From JAYEKL01 sp034660995 (GTDB taxonomy: Bacteria > Patescibacteriota > Minisyncoccia > JAHIHE01 > JAGLIN01): a DNA stretch of 11,446 nucleotides. The position numbers and the translations under genes are program-made. Shown in pieces: positions 6,675 to 11,446 of the stretch. A model generated the notes under the pieces. The model was not told the origin of the DNA, ran no database searches, and worked only from the letters and a program-made list of their open reading frames with translations. The stretch lies in assembly GCA_034660995.1 (NCBI GenBank), contig JAYEKL010000073.1, positions 1 through 11,446 on the forward strand, written 5' to 3'. Position 1 is the first letter of the stretch, and each line of letters begins with the position of its first letter.

Positions 6675-6761
6675 TTACAAAGCATTTTTTATGGACATAG
6701 AATTAGGATGTTTTCTTTTTGTTTCTGATTTCTCTTCTGGCAGTATTTCAAAAGTATTCAT
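6675..6761 (-). CDS. Possible 28-codon leader ORF
   Basis: An ATG at 6761 opens 28 codons rich in Lys, Glu and Ser, ending in TAA. The stop overlaps a TAAGGAG sequence that can serve as ribosome site for the methyltransferase gene 15 nt downstream. It has no Shine-Dalgarno of its own. It may be a coupled leader peptide or simply chance. Confidence 0.35.
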   Translation of the reverse strand: MNTFEILPEEKSETKRKHPNSMSIKNAL

Positions 6762-6789
6762 ATTTATAATTTAGTTGATTATTATTTTT

Positions 6790-6816
6790 ATTATAGTAAT
6801 TTTTTAATAAAGTCAA
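6790..6816 (-). promoter_or_regulatory. Likely promoter of leader ORF and methyltransferase
   Basis: On the minus strand a perfect TATAAT (6795-6790) is preceded by TTGACT (6816-6811) at a short 15-nt spacing; a TCTTGA would give 17 nt. A start near 6783 leaves about 20 nt before the leader ATG. Confidence 0.5.
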
Positions 6817-6820
6817 GAAA

Positions 6821-6846
6821 AATTAAGCACTCCAATTAAGCACTCC
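6821..6846. repeat. Perfect 13-bp tandem duplication
   Basis: AATTAAGCACTCC occurs twice head to tail. A related ATTAAGCACCC occurs at 11223-11233. It lies between two divergent promoters. Confidence 0.7.
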
Positions 6847-6870
6847 TTTTTTATTTTACCAAGCTAGACT

Positions 6871-6940
6871 TAGGAAGAGAGGGGAAGAGACTAGAAGACT
6901 AGGGATAAGGTTGAGGGAGTGAGGTTGAGAAGACTAGGGG
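6871..6940 (+). promoter_or_regulatory. Purine-rich block with direct repeats upstream of ncRNA promoter
   Basis: The plus strand is almost all A and G. GAAGACTAGGG occurs at 6894-6904 and 6929-6939, AGGTTGAG at 6908-6915 and 6922-6929, and CTAG at four places from 6864 to 6937. It ends right at the -35 hexamer. It could bind an activator or form unusual DNA structure. Confidence 0.4.
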
Positions 6941-6969
6941 TTGACAACATTTTAAAAGTATGCTAGGAT
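6941..6969 (+). promoter_or_regulatory. Strong extended -10 promoter for the ncRNA
   Basis: TTGACA (6941-6946) is a perfect -35. A 17-nt spacer leads to TAGGAT (6964-6969), preceded by an extended TGC (6961-6963). Transcription should begin near 6975, which coincides with the base of the first hairpin of the predicted RNA. Confidence 0.75.
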
Positions 6970-6972
6970 GCA

Positions 6973-7297
6973 TTGTTGACATGAGATACTGCTTCCAAAA
7001 AAATTTGATTAGAGATAAAATATGACAGAAAAATTTATTGGGAGCAATACAAATATCTTGTGTCAACAAAAAATTTGGAAACCTTTTGCAAAAGCAGATT
7101 TGCAAATGCAAAAATGAGCTCCAAAGACCCCAAGAGAGCTCAAGGTTTCAAAAGGAAAAGATTGCTAGTATTGCGAACTGTGGTGACATAGCACCACAAG
7201 AACTACATCGCAAAAAAGAAAAAAACCAACTAGCAATCTTTCCTAATCATCTTATTATTTTGTTTCACCAAAAAGCCAGCAGGCTGTTTTTTTTGCG
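6973..7297 (+). ncRNA. Candidate structured non-coding RNA of about 320 nt
   Basis: The RNA is framed by a strong promoter and an intrinsic terminator and holds no convincing protein. It folds by eye into three domains. Domain 1: 6973-6988 with 7054-7069 (16 bp, two G-U), then 6990-6996 with 7040-7046 (7 bp) and 7001-7006 with 7031-7036. Domain 2: 7078-7085 with 7142-7149 (8 bp) encloses 7086-7090 with 7107-7111 and 7116-7121 with 7136-7141, the last with a 14-nt loop holding CCCC. Domain 3: 7158-7169 with 7229-7240 (12 perfect bp, extended by GGA/TCC past a bulged A) encloses 7171-7176 with 7208-7213 and 7179-7185 with 7192-7198, plus an A-rich bulge near 7212-7225. I see none of the conserved segments of RNase P RNA, tmRNA, SRP RNA or 6S RNA. 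No cas, tnpB or reverse transcriptase gene lies nearby. Function unknown. Confidence 0.7.
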
Positions 7298-7317
7298 CAT
7301 TGATATTATTAAGATAA
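7269..7317 (+). repeat. Duplicated terminator module, copy 2
   Basis: Matches 4336-4384 across the hairpin, the T-run and the following near-palindrome TTGATATTATTAA (7300-7312) and TAAA. The similarity stops soon on either side. Confidence 0.55.
7270..7294 (+). terminator. Intrinsic terminator of the ncRNA
   Basis: AAAAAGCC, loop AGCA, GGCT, G, then eight T. It is almost identical to the prfA terminator; the loop differs by one base. Confidence 0.75.
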
Positions 7318-7353
7318 ATTAGATTTTCAACACAAACACAAAGCGCGAGCATC

Positions 7354-7382
7354 GTAGGAACAAGGCAGTGCCTCGTCTCTAC
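7354..7382. repeat. REP-like palindrome with GTAG foot (A)
   Basis: A 29-nt imperfect hairpin begins GTAG and ends CTAC, with GGCA/TGCC near the tip. Its two main mismatches are A-C, as expected from decayed G-C pairs. Its right arm (CGTCTCTAC) is the same as that of the palindrome at 7465-7492. Confidence 0.6.
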
Positions 7383-7424
7383 AAGATATAGATATTAGAC
7401 TCACTGCGTATTAATTTCTACTGC

Positions 7425-7440
7425 TCCGCCAGCTGGCGGA
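7425..7440. repeat. Perfect 16-bp palindrome inside MITE-like copy 2
   Basis: TCCGCCAGCTGGCGGA is a perfect GC-rich palindrome in an AT-rich setting. It replaces the corresponding segment of copy 1, and the sequence on each side still matches copy 1. Confidence 0.7.
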
Positions 7441-7464
7441 TTGGTCAAATTCTCCAAAAATTTT

Positions 7465-7492
7465 GTAGACACGCGATTAATCGCGTCTCTAC
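7465..7492. repeat. REP-like palindrome with GTAG foot (C)
   Basis: A 28-nt palindrome starts GTAGA, has core ACGCGATTAATCGCGT and ends TCTAC; only one pair mismatches. It sits at the centre of MITE-like copy 2, where copy 1 has a short unrelated loop. Confidence 0.7.
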
Positions 7493-7619
7493 TCGAGCTA
7501 AACCTCAAAAATTATTTGAAAAATTATGCCTCAAAATATGAAGATTTCGTAATGAAACTAATACGCAGTGAATCTATTGAAATTCATACGCTTTAAAATA
7601 AAAAACTACAACCTAAAAC

Positions 7620-8054
7620 CTACGAATTAACTCCAATAATTAAATACCCCGCGATTATTAAAAAGACCTGAGCAATAAAAGTGCTAAAAACAAGAAAGTA
7701 TGAAGCAAGTCTTTCTCTGTTATATAAAATATAACCAAGAATTGAATTAAATAAAAACAAAATTAAGCCTACAAAAGAAATTAAATAAATTTTTTCATAA
7801 CTACCTAAACAATCTACTCCAAAAATTAAATTATAATGTAAAATTATTGGATAATCACTTTCTATTTTATTTTGAAAAAAATAAAACCAAAGAGAAATAT
7901 TCAACAATAAGCTAAAAACAGTCAATCTTATTATCAGCTTATTTTTCCAAAATGAATTTGAAAAAAATAGTTTTACTCCGCTTAGTAAAAACTTCAAAAA
8001 AATAAAGATTCTTCTCACAATAATTTTTATTAATTTTTCTTTTTTTTCTGACAT
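7620..8054 (-). CDS. Membrane protein of unknown function, three TM segments
   Basis: A 144-residue protein with a basic N-terminus (residues 1-40, Lys/Arg-rich and partly amphipathic). Three hydrophobic segments follow at about 41-60, 88-110 and 117-140. The loop at 61-87 contains LHYNLIFGVDCLG, probably on the outer face given the basic N-terminus. I recall similar small proteins in Parcubacteria but cannot name a family or function. It lies 39 nt downstream of the presenilin-type protease gene on the same strand, so the two are probably cotranscribed. Start ATG 8054, stop TAG. No Shine-Dalgarno at a normal distance. Confidence 0.75.
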   Translation of the reverse strand: MSEKKEKLIKIIVRRIFIFLKFLLSGVKLFFSNSFWKNKLIIRLTVFSLLLNISLWFYFFQNKIESDYPIILHYNLIFGVDCLGSYEKIYLISFVGLILFLFNSILGYILYNRERLASYFLVFSTFIAQVFLIIAGYLIIGVNS

Positions 8055-8093
8055 TTATTTTAAATTAAACCTTACAAACAAATTCTTATAGAA

Positions 8094-9020
8094 TTAGATT
8101 AACGACACTATAATATATCCTGCGATAGAAAAGAACGCTATCATTGGAAGGGCTGGAATTGCCTTTTTTTCTTTTTGGGTTACAAAAACCAGATGATCAG
8201 CAATAAGACCAATAATTGCTCCAATAATTATAGCAATAGAAAACCTAACTCCATCAACAAAAGCAGCAGTTGCAAAAAATAATGGCAAGGCTATATCCCC
8301 TGTTCCAATAAAAATAAATTCTTTCCTATTATCAGCCTTAATAATATCAAACTTGTTTTTCCATAAAGAAAAACTTTTTGGAATTATAAGCGCTAACACA
8401 GCTCCCCTTGACGCCATACCTTTAAAAAGCTTTACCATATGGCGAGTTTTATAAATTGCTATAACATCATAAACAGAAAGTAAGATTAATATAAAAAGAG
8501 CAAAAACTGGATTGATACTAGCTCCCAAGCTAGCAGCGATTCCAGAAATTCCAATTATTATAATTATATTCTGTGTCCAAATTCGCGGATGCGTAAATCT
8601 AAAGACAACAAGCAAAACAGCGGCAAGAAACGCGTATAATTTAGAAAGAAAAAGTCCAAAAGGACCTTGCGCGCCAAAAATTATTGCTCCAGAAAAAAAG
8701 AATTCAAATAAAAACTTTCCTTTAAACTTCTTTAGAAATAACAACATTAAAGAAGTAGCAATAAAAAACGAAAGAAGAAATTGAAATATATCAATTTTAG
8801 CGGGAATATAAAAAGGCTTCAGGCCAGAAGAATCAGGTCCCGGTTCTACTTCTGGCGGTGGTTGTGGTGGGATATAAACAGATTTAACTGGTTCTGAAGT
8901 ATAAACCACTTCTCCAGTCATCATACTATTTACCACCAACATAGCTAGTACTGCTGTCAATAAAAAAGCAACTACTGTTTGAACTAAAAAATTTAATTTT
9001 AAATCTCTTTTGTTTTTCAT
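8094..9020 (-). CDS. Presenilin/signal-peptide-peptidase-type membrane aspartyl protease
   Basis: A 308-residue intramembrane protease of the GxGD class, closest in form to the archaeal SPP_2 (presenilin homologue) group. All three signatures are present. YD at 184-185 in LSVYDVIAIY gives the first catalytic Asp. GTGD at 239-242 gives the second, D242. PALP at 289-292 is the conserved C-terminal motif. Roughly nine hydrophobic segments are visible, at about 11-31, 77-96, 104-122, 126-141, 149-166, 170-190, 205-214 (weak), 235-278 (two) and 290-307. A Pro-rich loop lies at 48-62 after the first segment. Family members cut membrane helices such as signal-peptide remnants; the substrate here is unknown. 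The order of motifs and the length argue for an active enzyme. Confidence 0.88.
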   Translation of the reverse strand: MKNKRDLKLNFLVQTVVAFLLTAVLAMLVVNSMMTGEVVYTSEPVKSVYIPPQPPPEVEPGPDSSGLKPFYIPAKIDIFQFLLSFFIATSLMLLFLKKFKGKFLFEFFFSGAIIFGAQGPFGLFLSKLYAFLAAVLLVVFRFTHPRIWTQNIIIIIGISGIAASLGASINPVFALFILILLSVYDVIAIYKTRHMVKLFKGMASRGAVLALIIPKSFSLWKNKFDIIKADNRKEFIFIGTGDIALPLFFATAAFVDGVRFSIAIIIGAIIGLIADHLVFVTQKEKKAIPALPMIAFFSIAGYIIVSLI

Positions 9021-9084
9021 AATATTTGAATTTATAAAAACATATTAATCATTAGCATTGAATTAAAAAATCAGTAAGAATAAG

Positions 9085-9150
9085 CAATATTCTTCGACCT
9101 CGTGGAGAAGCTTATACGCATAGAGTTCTCCACAAGGTCGAACAATATTG
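9085..9150. repeat. Hairpin repeat, family 2 copy 1 (downstream of alaS)
   Basis: 25-nt arms (9085-9109 and 9126-9150) pair at 23 positions around a 16-nt loop containing AAGCTT and CGC. The arms read CAATATTCTTCGACC on the left. A second copy lies at 11239-11321 in the same orientation. It could stabilise the 3' end of the alaS transcript. Confidence 0.75.
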
Positions 9151-9180
9151 TATGCGATATCCCTTTTTTTGTTTTTGAAT

Positions 9181-11061
9181 TTATTCCAATACTGCTTTAA
9201 TTCTTCTCACACCAGCACTGGATGATTGTTCTTTTTTAATTTTAAACTTTCCCAATTCAGATGTATTTTTTATATGCGGACCTCCGCAAATTTCTTTACT
9301 AAAAATATCATCGCCATCCCCTATTGTATAAACTTTCACTTTCTCGCCATATTTATTTTCAAACACGCCCATAGCTTTTATTTTTTTCGCATCTTCCAAG
9401 CTCATTTCCTCACAATTTACAGAAAGCTTTTTTTGAATCTGCTCGTTAACCATTTCTTCAATCTGCTGTTTCTCCTCATCCGTTAATTTTTCCGGATGTG
9501 AATAATCAAATCTTAACCTTTCAGCTGTAATATTACTTCCTTTTTGATAGACATGCTCGCCCAAAACTCTCCGCAAAGATTCCAAAAGCAAATGCGCCGC
9601 GGTATGTAATTCCACTGTCTCTTTGCCAGCATCCGCAAGTCCGCCTTTGAACTTTCCAGCTGACGCGGTACGAGAAAGTTGTTGGTGTTTTTGAAATTCT
9701 TCATTAAACTCTTTTATAATTTCTTCTTTATTATTAAGTTCTTTTTTTGAATTTAATTCCAATTCAGGAACAACAACATTTTCAATCTCTTCAAAACTTA
9801 ATTCTAAGGGAAACCCAAAAGTAGAATAAATGTAAAATAATTTTTTACCTGTTATTTCGTTAAATGCAAGTTTTACTAATTCTTTTGCCCCTTGACTTAA
9901 AGTCTTCTCAAATTTCTCCTCCTCTTTTTTAATCTCATCTAAAATCTTATTTTTATGTTTTTCCAGCTCTGGATAAAAATCTTTATAAATATCAATAACA
10001 GTTTCCGCTAATGGCAATAAAAATTCATCGGGCATTTTTAATAAATTTCCATGCCTAATCGCCCGTCTTAATAACCGACGCAATATATATCCTCTATCTA
10101 AATTAGACGGCGTAACCCCGTCCGAAATCATAAAAACAGAAGTTCTGATATGATCAGCAATAATTCTACAGCTTGTAATTCGTAATTCTTTAATTTTTTC
10201 AATTATTGGTTTTAATACATCCGTTTCATAAACATTATCATACCCGTTCAAAATCGCCAGCGTCCTCTCCAACCCCATCCCCGTATCAACATTCTTCTGC
10301 GACAAAGCAACATATTCAAAAACTTTTGACTTTGTAACTTTATAAACTTTCAACTTCTTTTCGTATTCCATAAAAACATTATTCCAAATCTCAACATATC
10401 TTCCACAAGAACATCCTGGTTTACAGTCTTTTTCATTCGGACAATTTTCAAAATTCACTGACTTTCCTAAATCAATAAAAATTTCTGTATCTGGTCCGCA
10501 CGGTCCTTCTTCGCTAGCTGGACCCCACCAATTATCTTCTTTTGGCAAAGGAAAAATTCTAGCAGTTTCATTATTCTTTTTTTCTTTTTCAAAAATCTCC
10601 GCATTAACTCCAATTTTCTCAAAACAACTTTGCCAAATTTTGATAGACTCTTCGTCTCTTGGCGCATCGTCATCACCTTCAAAAACCGTTACTTTTATTT
10701 TTTCTGGATCAATCCCTAGCCATTTTTTATCTGTCAAAAACTCCCAGCTCCAACGAATTGAATCATCCTTAAAATAATCTCCCAAAGACCAATTTCCAAG
10801 CATTTCAAAAAAAGTGTTGTGTGTGCTATCGCCTACATCGTCTATATCTCCCGTTCTAACGCATTTTTGCACATTAACAAGCCTTTTCCCAACAGGATGG
10901 TTTTCACCCATTAAATACGGAACCAGAGGATGCATTCCGGCAGTCGTAAAAAGAACACTTGCGTCATTCTCTGGCACAAGCGAAGCCGAAGGAATTTTTT
11001 GATGTCCTTTTCCTTTAAAAAACTCAATATATTTTTCGCGTAATTCTTTAGAAGAGATCAT
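9181..11061 (-). CDS. alaS: Alanyl-tRNA synthetase, short form without C-Ala domain
   Basis: A 626-residue AlaRS that charges tRNA-Ala. The catalytic domain holds the motif 2 area around residues 67-98 (VRTGDIDDVGD, FFEMLGNWSLGDYF) and motif 3 GMGLERT at 261-267. A Cys-rich insert with C207, C213, C217 and C219 may bind zinc. The editing domain, which clears Ser- and Gly-tRNA, carries HTAAH (486-490) and C592-GGP-H596, the four metal ligands. The protein ends at SSSAGVRRIKAVLE, the close of the editing domain. The C-terminal C-Ala domain (about 250 residues in the 870-residue bacterial form) is absent. Short forms of this kind are common in CPR, so this is probably natural rather than a truncation. 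Start ATG 11061, with no clear ribosome site. Hairpin repeats lie on both sides of the gene. Confidence 0.95.
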   Translation of the reverse strand: MISSKELREKYIEFFKGKGHQKIPSASLVPENDASVLFTTAGMHPLVPYLMGENHPVGKRLVNVQKCVRTGDIDDVGDSTHNTFFEMLGNWSLGDYFKDDSIRWSWEFLTDKKWLGIDPEKIKVTVFEGDDDAPRDEESIKIWQSCFEKIGVNAEIFEKEKKNNETARIFPLPKEDNWWGPASEEGPCGPDTEIFIDLGKSVNFENCPNEKDCKPGCSCGRYVEIWNNVFMEYEKKLKVYKVTKSKVFEYVALSQKNVDTGMGLERTLAILNGYDNVYETDVLKPIIEKIKELRITSCRIIADHIRTSVFMISDGVTPSNLDRGYILRRLLRRAIRHGNLLKMPDEFLLPLAETVIDIYKDFYPELEKHKNKILDEIKKEEEKFEKTLSQGAKELVKLAFNEITGKKLFYIYSTFGFPLELSFEEIENVVVPELELNSKKELNNKEEIIKEFNEEFQKHQQLSRTASAGKFKGGLADAGKETVELHTAAHLLLESLRRVLGEHVYQKGSNITAERLRFDYSHPEKLTDEEKQQIEEMVNEQIQKKLSVNCEEMSLEDAKKIKAMGVFENKYGEKVKVYTIGDGDDIFSKEICGGPHIKNTSELGKFKIKKEQSSSAGVRRIKAVLE

Positions 11062-11085
11062 TTTCTATTTATTATTTAATTAACA

Positions 11086-11113
11086 ATGGTAAGCTCCTAA
11101 AAAGAGCGCCCAT
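11086..11113 (-). promoter_or_regulatory. Possible leader hairpin of alaS
   Basis: ATGG (11086-11089) pairs with CCAT (11110-11113) and GCTC (11093-11096) with GAGC (11104-11107), around a 7-nt loop. It lies about 25 nt upstream of the alaS start. It is too small for a T-box and no specifier domain is seen. Confidence 0.3.
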
Positions 11114-11144
11114 CGCCTACTATTACAGTATATCTTAAATAGAT

Positions 11145-11174
11145 AAAAAAATAAAGACTGGTAATGTCTTTATT
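11145..11174 (-). terminator. Intrinsic terminator on the minus strand
   Basis: AATAAAGAC (11150-11158) and GTCTTTATT (11166-11174) form a perfect 9-bp stem with a 7-nt loop. On the minus strand it is followed by a T-run (A-run at 11145-11150). It would stop transcription arriving from beyond the right edge before alaS. Confidence 0.65.
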
Positions 11175-11190
11175 CTTGTAAAAAACGTTT

Positions 11191-11228
11191 AATACTTAAG
11201 TATTAAGTATATAGTATTAAGTATTAAG
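11191..11228. repeat. AT palindrome plus heptamer tandem repeats
   Basis: A perfect 14-bp palindrome AATACTTAAGTATT (11191-11204) runs into four 7-nt units, TATTAAG, TATATAG, TATTAAG, TATTAAG (11201-11228). No gene is present. Confidence 0.65.
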
Positions 11229-11238
11229 CACCCTACTT

Positions 11239-11321
11239 AATATCCTTCGACCTTGTGGAAAAGCTTGTTCGCAAAGAAGCTTACTTCACGCGTATAGTTC
11301 TCCATAAAGTCGAACAATATT
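11239..11321. repeat. Hairpin repeat, family 2 copy 2 (upstream of alaS)
   Basis: Arms like those at 9085-9150 (left CCTTCGACCTTGTGGA, right TCCATAAAGTCGAACAATAT) surround a longer loop. The extra loop sequence includes a second AAGCTT, suggesting a small internal duplication. Same orientation as copy 1. Confidence 0.7.
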
Positions 11322-11335
11322 TGTTGAACATCGTT

Positions 11336-11446
11336 GGCTCCATAGTCCCGGCAGGGCTGTGGAGCCTATTGTAATTTCAAACTTTGTAAAAAGAGATTTA
11401 AGAAAATTCTGCATTTAGGCTCCACAGCTCTAAAGAGACTATGGAG
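11336..11446. mobile_element. Palindromic element cut by the right edge
   Basis: The ends at 11336-11368 and 11416-11446 are inverted copies (CTCCATAGTC outside and GCTGTGGAGCCTA inside, with an 8-nt variable middle). Each end also folds on itself: GGCTCCATAG with CTGTGGAGCC on the left, and the matching pair on the right, whose last bases fall outside. The 47-nt centre has no coding potential. It is probably a MITE of about 113 bp, or the end of a larger element. Confidence 0.6.

Larger units (their letters stand above)
7396..7576. mobile_element. MITE-like palindromic element, copy 2 (181 bp)
   Basis: The terminal repeats TAGACTCACTGCGTATTA (7396-7413) and the complement at 7559-7576 differ at one base. 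The interior shares several blocks with copy 1 (ggtcaaattctccaaaaatt, tcaaaaattatttgaaaaat, gcctcaaaatatg). Two variable parts differ: next to the left arm lies TCCGCCAGCTGGCGGA, and in the centre lies a 28-nt GTAG-footed palindrome. The termini differ from copy 1 but change together on both sides, so pairing is kept. It has no coding capacity. Confidence 0.75.
7321..7619. other. Gene-free stretch made of repeats
   Basis: No gene is supported. It holds the tail of the terminator module, one REP-like hairpin (7354-7382), the second MITE-like copy (7396-7576) with two further REP-like palindromes inside, and a short AT-rich spacer before the end of the membrane protein gene at 7620. Confidence 0.7.

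Noticed and set aside
6976..6981. A second TTGACA as a -35 box
   Set aside because: No -10 lies at the right distance. The hexamer is part of the first RNA helix.
6899..7111. A 70-codon minus-strand frame antisense to the ncRNA
   Set aside because: It covers the promoter and the purine block, has no start signal, and reads as a by-product of base bias.
7038..7322. A 94-codon plus-strand frame across the putative ncRNA
   Set aside because: It has no ribosome site, its residues are low in complexity with no family look, and it runs through the terminator hairpin. The paired structure explains the region better.
9226..11002. Short frames on either strand within alaS
   Set aside because: They overlap conserved AlaRS motifs in another frame and have no start signals.
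11062..11180. A T-box riboswitch before alaS
   Set aside because: The hairpins present are small and no T-box sequence or specifier loop is seen. The clear terminator faces transcription from further upstream.
1..11446. CRISPR array, tRNA or rRNA genes
   Set aside because: No regularly spaced direct repeats with unique spacers, no tRNA T-loop motif in a cloverleaf, and no rRNA segment were found.

Overview
The window is AT-rich bacterial DNA. It most likely comes from a member of the Candidate Phyla Radiation (Patescibacteria, Parcubacteria-like). The grounds are the AT richness, a short EF-Ts, an alanyl-tRNA synthetase that stops right after its editing domain, a presenilin-type membrane aspartyl protease, and few strong Shine-Dalgarno sites. 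The code is standard: the long ORFs contain no in-frame TGA. This placement rests on gene form, not on a database search.

Layout. Positions 1-1225: the start of a small membrane protein gene, then ricT (PSP1 domain), then a 179-bp palindromic MITE-like element that abuts the tsf stop codon; all genes here are on the minus strand. 1226-2605: the rpsB-tsf operon (minus) with its own promoter. 2606-2816: a divergent regulatory region with two strong palindromes and an extended -10 promoter for rpmE. 2817-4380: rpmE (L31) and prfA (RF1) on the plus strand, separated by an 18-bp hairpin and ended by a terminator. 4418-5226: a multiply broken cca (tRNA nucleotidyltransferase) pseudogene on the minus strand. 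5402-5695: a small zinc-ribbon protein gene. 5961-6761: a class I methyltransferase gene preceded by a possible 28-codon leader ORF.

The most notable region is 6870-7300. A purine-rich block with direct repeats is followed by a near-consensus extended -10 promoter. About 320 nt then fold into three strong hairpin domains, and the region ends in an intrinsic terminator. No convincing protein is encoded. This is a strong candidate for an unidentified structured non-coding RNA. Its terminator and 3' flank recur as a diverged copy downstream of prfA.

7321-7619 holds no gene. It contains REP-like palindromes with GTAG feet and a second copy of the MITE-like element, whose variable parts hold REP-like palindromes. 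7620-9020 encodes two membrane proteins (an unknown one and the presenilin-type protease). 9181-11061 is alaS, bracketed by two same-orientation copies of a hairpin repeat. The right edge holds another palindromic element that runs off the window.

Functionally, most genes serve translation: S2, EF-Ts, L31, RF1, AlaRS and a dead cca. The rest is RNA or membrane housekeeping. The accessory interest lies in the small repeats, the decaying cca and the putative ncRNA.
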